The notes under the pieces: generated by a model
Database searches by the model: none
The model's input: only the letters and a program-made list of their open reading frames with translations
What the model was told of the DNA's origin: nothing
Shown here: positions 54,101-61,259 of the stretch, piece after piece
How positions within the stretch are numbered: position 1 is the first letter of the stretch
Layout of the letters: each line of letters begins with the position of its first letter
NCBI GenBank assembly: GCA_038258215.1
Contig: JBBSQC010000014.1
Coordinates: forward strand, 16,040-80,039
Source: Fodinibacter sp038258215
GTDB taxonomy: Bacteria; Actinomycetota; Actinomycetes; Actinomycetales; Dermatophilaceae
Direction of reading: 5' to 3'
DNA: 64,000 nt
Position numbers and translations under genes: made by a program

Positions 54101-54445
54101 AAGATCCAGGACGAGTCGATGCTCTACGAGCACCGCAAGCACGACGGCTCCCTCCCGATCGTCGGCGTCAACACGTTCCGGAACCCGCACCCCGACCGCG
54201 AGGACCGCGAGGTCGTGCTGGCGCGCGGGTCCGAGGACGAGAAGTCGGGTCAGCTCAGCCGCGTCACCACCTTCAAGGAGACCCACCGCGACGAGGCGGA
54301 GCAGGCCCTGGCCCGCCTGAAGGAGGCGGCGTCGAGCGGGGAGAACGTCTTCGCGGTGCTCATGGATGCCGCACGGGTCTGCTCCCTCCAGCAGGTGACC
54401 GAGGCCTTCTTCGAGGTGGGGGGCCAGTACCGCCGTAACGTCTGA
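51194..54445 (+). CDS. icmF: Fused isobutyryl-CoA mutase IcmF
   Basis: A 1,083-residue adenosylcobalamin-dependent mutase that interconverts isobutyryl-CoA and n-butyryl-CoA (and related acyl-CoAs). Domain order is diagnostic of IcmF: a B12-binding domain first (ASALFDGHDASINIMRR with the Co-ligating His), a MeaB-like G-protein domain (Walker A GTGGSGKS at residues 207-214, VETPGIGQGD, INKFERR), then the substrate-binding TIM barrel (GKVGTSGVSV, STEFSLRMM, FFFSNGMDPEY). The fused G-protein domain guards and reloads the cofactor. ATG 51194 has AAGGGA upstream. GTG 51170 is a less likely start. The likely role is valine/branched-chain acyl-CoA metabolism. Confidence 0.95.
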   Translation: MAAQPSSPKPELHVPTHPVRIVTASALFDGHDASINIMRRIMQSQGAEVVHLGHNRSVQEVVDAAIEEDVQGVAVSSYQGGHVEYFEYLVDLLREAGAGHVRVVGGGGGVIVPTEVARLRDAGVTIFSPEDGQRLGLPGMVNQVIAACDTDLWEAHPTTAQAVMSGERSAVARAVTAAETGHLGEEMRSELEAAAASRQVPVLGITGTGGSGKSSLTDELVRRIRMDQQDKLRVACVAIDPTRRRGGGALLGDRIRMNSLDGDRIYFRSLATRGSREVPEALGDVLTILKAAAYDLVIVETPGIGQGDAAITTFADVNLYVMTPEFGAASQLEKIDMLDFADVVAINKFERRGALDALRDVGRQMVRNREAFGKRPEDMPVFGTSAATFNDDGVTALYQELRGLLVDSGLSVSEGVLAPVEVRHSSVLRQVVPPQRVRYLAEITETVRGYHEDTARYAAAARRVQRLTEVGEDLAHADADRSAVDALREGARDDLPLSVARQLSGWSSVVEAYAGDEQVVTVRDREIHTSLVRETLSGNRIRRVSLPRFNDDGELVSFLRRENLPGHYPFTAGVFLFKRDNEDPARMFAGEGDPFRTNRRFHLLSEGQPATRLSTAFDSVTLYGRDPDRRPDIYGKVGTSGVSVATLDDMKELYAGFDLTSPTTSVSMTINGPAPTILAFFLNAVMEHEVEEWTTEQGRTPTEQEEHGIRASALAQVRGTVQADILKEDQGQNTCLFSTEFSLRMMADIQEWFIEQKVRNFYSVSISGYHIAEAGANPISQLAFTLANGFTYVEAYLARGMAIDDFAPNLSFFFSNGMDPEYTVIGRVARRIWAIAMKEKYGANERSQKLKYHVQTSGRSLHAQEMDFNDIRTTLQALTAIYDNANSLHTNAYDEAVTTPGEESVRRALAIQMIITKEWGLALNENPLQGSFVVDELTDLVESAVLAEFDRISERGGVLGAMETGYQRGKIQDESMLYEHRKHDGSLPIVGVNTFRNPHPDREDREVVLARGSEDEKSGQLSRVTTFKETHRDEAEQALARLKEAASSGENVFAVLMDAARVCSLQQVTEAFFEVGGQYRRNV

Positions 54446-54497
54446 CCCCAGCGCGGGGACGCAGGGCCGCGAGCAGGCGTGGTGGCAGGATGGCCGG

Positions 54498-55259
54498 ATG
54501 CTGCTCACCGACACCACAGCCATCGTCACCGGGGGCGCCTCGGGTCTCGGCGCCGCCACCGCGGCCGCCCTGGCCGGGGCCGGCGCCCGGGTCCTCGCCC
54601 TGGACCTGCCCGCCTCCTGCGAGGCCGCGGAGGAGGTCTACGGCGTCGAGTGCGTGCCCACCGACGTCACCGACGAGGAGCAGGTGCGGGCCGCGGTGGC
54701 CCGCGCCGCCGACGACCCGGCCAAGCCGCTGCGCACCGTCGTCAACTGCGCGGGCATCGGGCCCTCCACCCGCATCCTGGGTCGCAAGGGCGTGCACGAC
54801 CTCGCGCTCTACCGCAAGGTGATCGAGATCAACCTCATCGGCTCCTTCACGGTGTTGGCGCTCGCCTCCGAGGCGATCGCCGCCACCGAACCCGACGAGC
54901 ACGGCCAGCGCGGCGTCGTCGTCAACACCGCCAGCATCGCGGCGTTCGACGGCCAGGTCGGGCAGGCGGCCTACAGCTCGTCCAAGGGTGGCATCGTGGG
55001 CCTCACCCTGCCGGCCGCCCGCGACCTGGCGCAGCACGGCATCCGGGTCATGACGATCGCCCCGGGCATCGTCGAGACGCCGATGCTGGCGACGGTGTCC
55101 GACGAGTTCCGGGCCGGGCTGGCCGCCGGGGTCCCGTTCCCGCCGCGGCTCGCGTTCCCCGAGGAGTTCGCCAAGCTGGTGCTGGCGATCGTCGACCACG
55201 ACTACCTCAACGGCGAGACGATCCGCATGGACGGCGCGCTGCGCATGGCACCGCGCTGA
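54498..55259 (+). CDS. SDR family dehydrogenase (HSD17B10-like)
   Basis: A 253-residue short-chain dehydrogenase. AIVTGGASGLGAATA is the NAD-binding TGxxxGxG loop, VVNCAGIG the NNAG-equivalent, Ser of NTASIAAF and YSSSKGG (Tyr-x3-Lys) the catalytic residues, and APGIVETPMLATV the C-terminal family block. It resembles type II 3-hydroxyacyl-CoA dehydrogenases acting on branched-chain acyl-CoA, which fits the preceding icmF. CAGGAT six bases before ATG 54498 suggests its own leaderless start. Confidence 0.9.
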   Translation: MLLTDTTAIVTGGASGLGAATAAALAGAGARVLALDLPASCEAAEEVYGVECVPTDVTDEEQVRAAVARAADDPAKPLRTVVNCAGIGPSTRILGRKGVHDLALYRKVIEINLIGSFTVLALASEAIAATEPDEHGQRGVVVNTASIAAFDGQVGQAAYSSSKGGIVGLTLPAARDLAQHGIRVMTIAPGIVETPMLATVSDEFRAGLAAGVPFPPRLAFPEEFAKLVLAIVDHDYLNGETIRMDGALRMAPR

Positions 55260-55294
55260 CCGCCGACGATCTCGACCTCGAGCCCCGACCCGAT

Positions 55295-56065
55295 ATGCCG
55301 CGCCACCTCACCGACGACCTCGGCGAAGCGTGCGAGGTGCCGAGGTCGGTGGGGCGGGTCGTCTCCCTCGTGCCGTCCCTCACCGAGGCGATCGCGGCCT
55401 CCTGCCCGGGCGTGCTCGTGGGGGCGACGGACTGGTGCACCCACCCGAGTGACCTGGACGACCGCGGGGTGGCCCGGGTGCGCGGGACCAAGAACCCCGA
55501 CCTGCGCGCGATCGAGGCGCTGCGACCGGATCTCGTCGTGGCCAACAAGGAGGAGAACCGCGAGCTCGACGTGCGGCGCCTTCGCGAGCGTGGGGTGAGC
55601 GTGTGGGTCACCGACATCGAGACGGTGCCCGGCGCGATCGCCTCGATGCGGCGGCTGCTGCGCGATGTCCTCGGGCTCGGGTGTGACCCGGGCTGGCTGG
55701 CAGAGGCGGATGCCGCGTGGTCGGGGGCGGTGCCGACCCCCACTGCGCGGGTGGTGGTGCCGATCTGGCGGGACCCGTGGATGGTCGTCGGGCGTCCGAC
55801 GTTCACCGCCGACCTGCTGGCCCGGTGCGGGTTGGAGGTCGCCACCGGAGGGGTCTCGGGACGGTATCCCGGGGTCGATCTCGATGCCCTCGACGACCCG
55901 TCCCTGGCGGACGTGGTGCTCCTCCCGGACGAGCCGTACGTGTTCACCGAGACCGACGGGCCGGAGGCCTTCGAGGCGGTGCCGACCCGGCTCGTGTCGG
56001 GTCGTCTGCTCACCTGGTACGGGCCCTCGCTCGTGCCCGCTCGGATTTCGCTGGACCGATCCTGA
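55295..56065 (+). CDS. BtuF-like helical-backbone metal receptor
   Basis: A 256-residue protein of the BtuF/FhuD periplasmic-binding fold (VVSLVPSLTEAI, DWCTHPSDL, GTKNPDLRAIEAL, RPDLVVANKEENRELDV). In transporters this fold binds cobalamin or chelated iron. Here there is no signal peptide or lipobox, so the protein should be cytoplasmic, as in several actinobacterial homologues annotated as cobalamin-binding. Closeness to the B12-dependent IcmF makes a corrinoid link tempting but unproven. ATG 55295 lacks a clear ribosome-binding site. It lies 35 bases after the SDR stop. Confidence 0.78.
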   Translation: MPRHLTDDLGEACEVPRSVGRVVSLVPSLTEAIAASCPGVLVGATDWCTHPSDLDDRGVARVRGTKNPDLRAIEALRPDLVVANKEENRELDVRRLRERGVSVWVTDIETVPGAIASMRRLLRDVLGLGCDPGWLAEADAAWSGAVPTPTARVVVPIWRDPWMVVGRPTFTADLLARCGLEVATGGVSGRYPGVDLDALDDPSLADVVLLPDEPYVFTETDGPEAFEAVPTRLVSGRLLTWYGPSLVPARISLDRS

Positions 56066-56070
56066 GCGTG

Positions 56071-56076
56071 TAATGT
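56071..56076 (+). promoter_or_regulatory. -10 box TAATGT before tRNA-Thr
   Basis: A good -10 box 38 bases upstream of the tRNA. No convincing -35 was seen. Confidence 0.4.
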
Positions 56077-56114
56077 CTCCGTCGCGCCCGGGCGGTTCTT
56101 CGTGAGTGGCCCGC

Positions 56115-56187
56115 GCCCCCTTAGCTCAGTCGGTAGAGCGTTTCCATGGTAAGGAAAAGGTCGTCGGTTCGATTCCGACAGGGGGCT
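56115..56187 (+). tRNA. tRNA-Thr (anticodon GGT)
   Basis: A 73-base cloverleaf. The acceptor GCCCCCT pairs with AGGGGGC and T is the discriminator. The anticodon stem TTTCC/GGAAA encloses loop ATGGTAA with GGT. The T arm is GTCGGTTCGATTCCGAC. CCA is not encoded. Confidence 0.95.
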
Positions 56188-56231
56188 CTCCTCCGGCCGA
56201 CCCGCCTCCATCGGGACGGCCGAGGCCCCAA

Positions 56232-56305
56232 GGCGGGGTAGCTCAGCTGGTTAGAGCGCACGACTCATAATCGTGAGGTCGCGGGATCGAGCCCCGCTCC
56301 CGCTA
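56232..56305 (+). tRNA. tRNA-Met (anticodon CAT, elongator type)
   Basis: A 74-base cloverleaf. The acceptor GGCGGGG pairs with TCCCGCT with two G-T pairs. The anticodon stem CACGA/TCGTG encloses loop CTCATAA with CAT. The T arm is GCGGGATCGAGCCCCGC. The paired first base and lack of the three G-C anticodon-stem pairs argue against the initiator. It follows tRNA-Thr by 44 bases, as in other actinobacteria. Confidence 0.93.
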
Positions 56306-56427
56306 CCGAGACAGCGATTTCTGGGAATGCCGGTGGTCGCGTAGTCTGTTGTGCTGGTGTCGCGCGTGCCTCGCGTCCGGCGCGACCCCCCGATGTCGAT
56401 TCACTTTCTTGAGAGCAGGTTGCCCCC

Positions 56428-56595
56428 ATGGCCAAGGCCACCGACGTCCGCCCGAAGATCACGATGGCGTGCACGGAGTGCAAGGAGCGCAACTACATCA
56501 CCAAGAAGAACCGTCGTAACGACCCCGACCGGCTCGACCTGGCGAAGTTCTGCCCCCGCTGCAAGAAGCACACCACGCACCGCGAGACCCGCTGA
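56428..56595 (+). CDS. rpmG: 50S ribosomal protein L33
   Basis: A 55-residue ribosomal protein. It begins MAKATDVRPKITMACTECK and has zinc-ribbon pairs C15-x2-C18 and C42-x2-C45, so it is the zinc-containing (C+) form. KKNRRNDPDRLDLAKFCPRC is the conserved C-terminal part. A possible -10 box TAGTCT lies about 80 bases upstream (56342-56347). It is followed at once by a strong hairpin. Its position after tRNA-Thr and tRNA-Met and before hadA is conserved in actinobacteria. Confidence 0.96.
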   Translation: MAKATDVRPKITMACTECKERNYITKKNRRNDPDRLDLAKFCPRCKKHTTHRETR

Positions 56596-56608
56596 CGCAG
56601 GTCCTGCA

Positions 56609-56649
56609 CGAGAGGCCGCCGCACACCACCCGGTGTCGGCGGCCTCTCG
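56609..56649 (+). terminator. Strong hairpin after rpmG
   Basis: CGAGAGGCCGCCG and CGGCGGCCTCTCG form a perfect 13-bp stem continued by inner ACACC/GGTGT pairs. It starts 13 bases after the rpmG stop and before the leaderless hadA promoter. Confidence 0.8.
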
Positions 56650-56684
56650 CTGTGTGTGCCGAGGTCGCTCGTCGGGCCGGGCCC

Positions 56685-56690
56685 TAGAGT
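56685..56690 (+). promoter_or_regulatory. -10 box TAGAGT, leaderless promoter of hadAB-murB
   Basis: TAGAGT, six bases, then ATG 56697. Confidence 0.6.
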
Positions 56691-56696
56691 GGCGGC

Positions 56697-57146
56697 ATGG
56701 CCGTGAACACTGACTTCGTCGGGCGCACCTACCCGCCGAGTGGACCGTATGCCGTCGACGCCGCCCTCGTGGCCGCCTTCGCCTCCGCGGTGGGTGCCAC
56801 CGATCCGGTGCACACCGATGCGGAGGCCGCGCGAGCCGCCGGCTACGCCGACGTCATCGCCCCCCCGACGATGGCCGTGCGCTTCGCGCAGATGGCCGAC
56901 CATGCCTATGTGACCGATCCGGAAGCCGGCATCGACTACAGCCGGGTGGTCCACGGCGAGCAGCGCTTCGTCCACCACCGGCCGATCACCGCCGGCGACG
57001 AGGTCGTCGGCACGCTCACCGTCGACCAGGCCCGTTCGGCCGGTGGCCACGCGATGGTGACCACGCGTACGGAGCTGGCGACCACCGGCGGTGAGGCGCT
57101 CGCGACGTGCCTCTCGACGATCGTCGTGAGGGGTGGTGGGGCGTGA
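56697..57146 (+). CDS. MaoC-like dehydratase N-terminal domain protein (HadA-like)
   Basis: A 149-residue hot-dog-fold protein of the FAS1-dehydratase/HadA group. GRTYPPSGPYAVDAALVAAFASAVG opens the domain. ADVIAPPTMAVRF corresponds to the substrate-channel helix, and VVHGEQRFVHHRPITAGDEVVGT is the HadA-type block. In mycobacteria HadA pairs with HadB to dehydrate 3-hydroxyacyl-ACP. This host should not make mycolic acids, so a general FAS II or acyl-CoA role is more likely. It overlaps hadB by four bases. Confidence 0.86.
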   Translation: MAVNTDFVGRTYPPSGPYAVDAALVAAFASAVGATDPVHTDAEAARAAGYADVIAPPTMAVRFAQMADHAYVTDPEAGIDYSRVVHGEQRFVHHRPITAGDEVVGTLTVDQARSAGGHAMVTTRTELATTGGEALATCLSTIVVRGGGA

Positions 57147-57571
57147 GCCGCTCGATCCGTCGCTTCGCCGAGGTCTCCGTGGGCGACGCCATCGGCCCGG
57201 CGAGCATCCCCGTGGCGCGCGACACCCTCGTCGCCTACGCCAACGCCTCCGGTGACCAGAACCCGATCCACCAGGACGAGGACTTCGCCCGGTCGGTGGG
57301 GTTGCCCGACGTCATCGCGCACGGGATGTGGACGATGGGTGCCGCCGGCACCGTCGTCGCCGACTGGGCCGGTGACGCGGGCCGGGTCGTCCAGTTCGGT
57401 ACCCGCTTCACCCAGCCGGTCGTCGTGCCCACGTCGGGGAGCGAGATCGCCGTGTCGGGTGTCGTGAAGTCGCTCGACGCCGAGGGCTCCCTCGCCACCG
57501 TCGAGCTGACGACGACCTGCGACGGGGTGAAGGTGCTCGGTCGCTGCCTGGCCGTGGTCCGGCTCGACTGA
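57143..57571 (+). CDS. MaoC-family dehydratase (HadB-like)
   Basis: A 142-residue hot-dog-fold dehydratase. ANASGDQNPIHQDEDFARSVGLPDVIAHGMW contains the hydratase-2 motif with catalytic Asp and His, absent in the HadA partner. RFTQPVVVPTSG follows. GTG 57143 overlaps the hadA stop (GTGA) and its own stop shares a base with the murB ATG (TGATG), so hadA-hadB-murB are translationally coupled. No hadC is present. Confidence 0.9.
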   Translation: MSRSIRRFAEVSVGDAIGPASIPVARDTLVAYANASGDQNPIHQDEDFARSVGLPDVIAHGMWTMGAAGTVVADWAGDAGRVVQFGTRFTQPVVVPTSGSEIAVSGVVKSLDAEGSLATVELTTTCDGVKVLGRCLAVVRLD

Positions 57572-58644
57572 TGCAGGAGCTCGTCGACGAGCCGATCGCC
57601 GCCCACACGACGATCCGCGTGGGCGGCCCTGCGGCCCGGATGGTCGTCGTCGAGACGCCCGACGAGCTCGTCGACGCGGTGCGTGAGGTCGACGACGCGG
57701 ACGAGCCGCTGCTCGTCCTCGCCGGTGGGTCCAACCTGGTCGTGGCCGACGAGGGGTTCGCGGGAACGGTCGTGAAGGTCGCCACCCGTGGTGTGGCCCT
57801 GGAGTCCGAGGACTCGTGCGGGGGAGCGAACATCACCGTCGCCGCGGGGGAGCCGTGGGACGACGTCGTGGCTCTCGCCGTCGAGGAGGAGTGGTCCGGG
57901 GTGGAGGCGCTCTCCGGTATCCCGGGGTCGACCGGGGCCACCCCGATCCAGAACGTGGGGGCCTACGGGCAGGAGGTCGCGCAGACCATCGCCCGGGTGC
58001 GGGTGTGGGATCGCCTGGAGGAGAAGGTCCGCACGCTGTCCTCCCCGGAGTGCCGGTTCACCTACCGGCACTCGCTGTTCAAGGGCACGGACCGATACGT
58101 GGTCATCGACGTGATGTTCCAGCTCGTCCCCGGTTCCCTGTCCAGACCGGTGGCCTACGCCGACCTCGCTGCGGCACTGGGGGTCGAGGTGGGCGGTCGG
58201 GTGCGGCTGGCGGAGGCCCGGGAGGCGGTGCTCGCCCAGCGTCGGCGACGAGGGATGGTGCTGGATGCGGCCGACCCGGACACGTGGAGCTGTGGGTCGT
58301 TCTTCACCAACCCGATCCTGTCCGGTGAGAGCTTCGACGCGCTCGAACGGAGGGTGACGGACCGCCTCGGGGTGGACGCGCCTGGGCCGCCGCGCTTCGC
58401 GGGGCAGGACGGTGATGTCAAGACGAGCGCTGCATGGCTCATCGAGCGGGCCGGCTTCGGCAAGGGGTTCGGGGCGCCCGGGCCGGCGACTCTCTCGACC
58501 AAACACACCCTGGCGGTGACCAACCGTGGCGAGGCCACGGCATCCGACGTCGTCGACCTGGCGCGTGCGGTCCGCGACGGCGTGTGGGAGGCCTTTGGCG
58601 TGACCCTGGTCAACGAGCCGGTCATCGTCGGCGACAGCCTCTGA
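57571..58644 (+). CDS. murB: UDP-N-acetylmuramate dehydrogenase
   Basis: A 357-residue FAD enzyme that reduces UDP-GlcNAc-enolpyruvate to UDP-MurNAc for peptidoglycan. HTTIRVGGPAARMVVV begins the FAD domain. VLAGGSNLVVADEG binds pyrophosphate, and SGIPGSTGATPIQNVGAYGQEV is the catalytic-region block. The Tyr of TYRHSLFK and the C-terminal SCGSFFTNPIL (Ser proton donor) and AAWLIERAGFGKG are conserved. It is of the type I/longer actinobacterial form. It ends 65 bases before the convergent HTH gene. Confidence 0.95.
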   Translation: MQELVDEPIAAHTTIRVGGPAARMVVVETPDELVDAVREVDDADEPLLVLAGGSNLVVADEGFAGTVVKVATRGVALESEDSCGGANITVAAGEPWDDVVALAVEEEWSGVEALSGIPGSTGATPIQNVGAYGQEVAQTIARVRVWDRLEEKVRTLSSPECRFTYRHSLFKGTDRYVVIDVMFQLVPGSLSRPVAYADLAAALGVEVGGRVRLAEAREAVLAQRRRRGMVLDAADPDTWSCGSFFTNPILSGESFDALERRVTDRLGVDAPGPPRFAGQDGDVKTSAAWLIERAGFGKGFGAPGPATLSTKHTLAVTNRGEATASDVVDLARAVRDGVWEAFGVTLVNEPVIVGDSL

Positions 58645-58680
58645 CCGGCAGCGCTGATGGCGCGCGTCACGGGCGCCTCG

Positions 58681-58700
58681 CCTTGCCTTGCCTTGCCTTG
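58681..58700. repeat. Pentanucleotide repeat (CCTTG)x4
   Basis: Four exact copies of CCTTG between the convergent murB and HTH genes. It is outside both reading frames. Such tracts can vary in copy number. Confidence 0.7.
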
Positions 58701-58709
58701 CGACTGCGC

Positions 58710-59285
58710 TCACGCGCCCTCCCGCCGCTGGGTGAAGCGTGGCGCGTACCAGTGGGGTGCCACCGAGCTCGCCCGGGTCGCTTCCGCGTACCACCACCAC
58801 GGCGGCGCCGAGGAGGTCTGCTCGACCACGTGATGGGCGGGGAAGCGCCGAGAGCTTCCTCGCACCCTGGCCACGAGCTCGCTGCGGGGCCAGAACGCCG
58901 GATGCACCGGCTCGGGTGCGACGCCGACCTCGGGGCCGGGGCCGGGGCTAGGTTCAGGGTCGGGGTGGCTGGGCGGGGGCTTGGCCACCCGTGAGGCCGT
59001 GGCCGGGCCCGCGGGCTGGGGCCGGTGGCACAGGCACAGCACGAAGTCGGTGCCCTCGAGGGCAGCGACCACGTCGACCAGCTTCAGGCCGGCCGCGGCG
59101 CTCTCGAGGCGGATCACCGATGAGAGGGTGAGCCCGCGGACAGCGGCGTAGGCGCGCTGGCTGAACCCCCGCTTGTGCCGATCGGCTCGAAGGGCCAAGC
59201 CGATCTCCGCGCCGAGGTCCAGGGAGCCGCGGGCGGCCAGCAGCTCTCGGGCGAAGGTGGGCCACGACGGAGGTGTCGATGTCAT
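58710..59285 (-). CDS. XRE-type helix-turn-helix protein
   Basis: A 191-residue protein. Residues 10-85 contain a Cro/C1-type helix-turn-helix (LGAEIGLALRADRHKRGFSQRAYAAV, then TLSSVIRLESAAAGLKLVDVVAALEG). A Pro-rich linker (about 95-125) leads to a C-terminal region rich in Trp, Arg and Pro that I do not recognise. ATG 59285 has GACGCT six bases before it, a weak leaderless signal. It lies downstream of three 30-bp repeats that could be its binding sites. Targets unknown. Confidence 0.72.
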   Translation of the reverse strand: MTSTPPSWPTFARELLAARGSLDLGAEIGLALRADRHKRGFSQRAYAAVRGLTLSSVIRLESAAAGLKLVDVVAALEGTDFVLCLCHRPQPAGPATASRVAKPPPSHPDPEPSPGPGPEVGVAPEPVHPAFWPRSELVARVRGSSRRFPAHHVVEQTSSAPPWWWYAEATRASSVAPHWYAPRFTQRREGA

Positions 59286-59674
59286 GGGCTCAGCGTCGCC
59301 GCTGACCGCAGCGACCGGAAGCAGGTCCTGGTGGCTGTGGACGACGCCAGCACGTGCGCCGGCCTGTGCACAGTGTTGTGATCCCACCGGGGGTCACCGG
59401 ACGGGGCCACCAACCAGTGGTCAGGGGACCCTGGGTACCGCCGATCGGGCGCATCCTCCGGACTCCCCCGCGCGCGATGGCGAATGCCTCCTCTCGAACG
59501 CAAATCTCAAATCTGCGCGCTCACCGGGTGCACCCAGGGAGGTGCCCCGCGCTGACGAGCACCTTCGAGATCTGCTCGTCATCCGGAGGCATCGTCGAGA
59601 TTTGCTCGCTATGGGAAGGCATCGTCGAGATTTGCTCGGCAGTGGAGGCACTCGATAGGGAGTGGGGAGGGGGG
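59286..59674. other. Intergenic, no gene recognised; contains 30-bp repeats
   Basis: About 390 bases between adenosine deaminase and the HTH gene. Apart from the repeats at 59565-59642, I see no gene. Short frames in this stretch either translate the repeat as a 10-residue period or are GC artefacts. A CAAATCTCAAATCTG stretch near 59501 shares AAATCT with the repeats. Confidence 0.5.
59565..59642. repeat. Three 30-bp tandem repeats
   Basis: TCGAGATTTGCTCG (first copy TCGAGATCTGCTCG) begins at 59565, 59595 and 59625, a period of exactly 30 bases. Each has a small CGAG/CTCG inverted repeat, and GGCATCG precedes copies 2 and 3. Confidence 0.75.
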
Positions 59675-60751
59675 TCAGGTGGGGGTGGTCGCCGGGTCCA
59701 GCCACGCCTCGATGTCCCGTTCGGCCGGGCCGCGCACCTCCGGCGGGGCTGCGCTCGCCGCCAGCGACGCCCGAGCCAGGCCGGCCAGCGAGGCGTCATC
59801 GAGCCCGTGGTCGGTGCGTGCGGAGGCGTACTGGTCGACGAGCCGGGCGCCGAAGATCAACGGGTCATCGGCGCCCAGGGCCACGGTGGCCCCTTCCGCG
59901 AGGAGCGCCCCCAAGGGCACCGCCACCGCGTCTGCGAAGACCCCCAGCGCCACGTTGGAGGCGGGACAGACCTCAAGGGCCACGCCCTCGGACACCACTC
60001 GCTCGAGCACGTGACGGTCCTCCACCGAGCGCACCCCGTGACCGAGCCGGTCCGGCTGCACGGCATCCAGGGTCTGTGCCACGGCGCCCGCGCCCAACAG
60101 CTCACCGGCGTGGGGGACCAGCAGCAGCCCCGCTCGGCGCGCGATCCGGAAGGCCGGCGCGAAGTCGGCCGTGTTCCCGCGCCGTTCGTCGTTGGAGAGG
60201 CCGAAGCCGACCACTGCGCCGGGGCCGGCCCCGGCGTACCGGGCCGCCAGGCGCGCCAGCGTCCGCGCCTCGAGCGGGTGCCGCATGCGGCTCGCGGCCA
60301 CGACGACCCCGACCTGTGCTGCTCCCGTCTCCGCGGACTGCCGCGACACCGCCGCGGCCTCGTCCAGCACGATCTCCAGCGCGGGGGTGATCCCTCCGAC
60401 GAAGGGAGCGTAGGAGGTCGGGTCGATCTGGATCTCGAGCCAGCGCGACCCCTCCGCCCCGTCGTCGAGGGCCGCCTCGCGGACGATGCGACGCATGTCC
60501 GACTCGCTGCGCACGCACACGCGGGCCGCGTCGTAGAGCCGTTGGAAGCGGAACCACCCCCGGGCGTCTCCGGTGTCGAACTGACGCGGCGCATCGTCGA
60601 GCAGGGACGAGGGCAGCCGGATGCCGTGCTCGACAGCCAGGTCGCGCACCGTGGTCGGTCGCATCGAGCCGGTGAAGTGCAGGTGCAGGTGCGCCTTGGG
60701 AAGGGTCGTGACCGACCGTGGCCCCGTCGGGGCCTGGGCCGGCTCGGTCAC
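59675..60751 (-). CDS. add: Adenosine deaminase
   Basis: A 358-residue amidohydrolase deaminating adenosine or deoxyadenosine to inosine. LPKAHLHLHFTGSMRPTT gives the zinc-binding HxH, EIQIDPTSYAP is the next strand, and VPHAGELLGAG holds the catalytic His and Glu. DRLGHGVRSVED and CPASNVALG are the following blocks, and LGADDPLIFG ends with the zinc-binding Asp-Asp pair. Length and order are typical. The GTG start overlaps the stop of the upstream DUF5709 gene by four bases, so the two are coupled. The F of HFTGSM replaces the usual L or E seen in some relatives. Confidence 0.92.
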   Translation of the reverse strand: MTEPAQAPTGPRSVTTLPKAHLHLHFTGSMRPTTVRDLAVEHGIRLPSSLLDDAPRQFDTGDARGWFRFQRLYDAARVCVRSESDMRRIVREAALDDGAEGSRWLEIQIDPTSYAPFVGGITPALEIVLDEAAAVSRQSAETGAAQVGVVVAASRMRHPLEARTLARLAARYAGAGPGAVVGFGLSNDERRGNTADFAPAFRIARRAGLLLVPHAGELLGAGAVAQTLDAVQPDRLGHGVRSVEDRHVLERVVSEGVALEVCPASNVALGVFADAVAVPLGALLAEGATVALGADDPLIFGARLVDQYASARTDHGLDDASLAGLARASLAASAAPPEVRGPAERDIEAWLDPATTPT

Positions 60752-61254
60752 TCGCCGTCGAGCCCCTCGTCGATGACGTGGACCGCGGCCTCCTCGGCCG
60801 AGGCCGCGGCGCCGTCGATGCCCACGTCCTCACCGACGAGGTCGGACTCGGTGTCCTCGCCGAGCCCCTCGTCCGGTGACACCAGCCGTCCCGCCCGCTG
60901 GTTGCCGACCTCACCGTCGCCCAGCCAGTCGTCCTGCTCGTCGATGCTGTCTGGGTCGTCGCCACCGACCCGCTCGACGTCGAGCCCGGACTCGTTGTCA
61001 GGGGCCCCGTAGGCGGAGTCGGGGTCGGCAACCTCCTGCTCGATCCGCTCGTCGATCGTCTCCTCGCGGCCCTGCTCCTCCGCCGTCACGCCGTGGGCGC
61101 GCGACCCACGGTCGGTGTCGGGCGGTGAGAAGCCGCGGTCGAGGACGTCCTCGACGTCATCCTGGTCGAGGGTGTCCTCGGGCTGTAGCTGGTCCTCGGC
61201 GTCCACGCTGTAGTCGCCCAGGTCGTCGCTGATGTTGTCGTTCTGCTCGGACAT
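60748..61254 (-). CDS. DUF5709 acidic protein
   Basis: A 168-residue, strongly acidic, probably largely disordered protein (MSEQNDNISDDLGDYSVDAEDQLQPEDTL region; Asp and Glu throughout). LDRGFSPPDTDRGSRAHGVTAEEQ and ETIDERIEQEVADPDSAYGAP match the actinobacterial DUF5709 family, whose function is unknown. ATG 61254 has TAGGGT seven bases before it, inside the 3' end of the aminotransferase gene. It lies five bases after that gene and overlaps add by four bases. Confidence 0.82.
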   Translation of the reverse strand: MSEQNDNISDDLGDYSVDAEDQLQPEDTLDQDDVEDVLDRGFSPPDTDRGSRAHGVTAEEQGREETIDERIEQEVADPDSAYGAPDNESGLDVERVGGDDPDSIDEQDDWLGDGEVGNQRAGRLVSPDEGLGEDTESDLVGEDVGIDGAAASAEEAAVHVIDEGLDGE

Positions 61255-61259
61255 GGGAT

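Noticed and set aside
58681..58700. Insertion sequence or transposon footprint near the CCTTG repeat
   Set aside because: There are no inverted ends or transposase fragments. The simple tandem repeat explains the pattern.
59565..59642. Possible CRISPR array
   Set aside because: Only three units, repeats abut with no unique spacers of normal length, and no cas genes are nearby. The Cas4-like domain at 24-28 kb is part of a helicase fusion.
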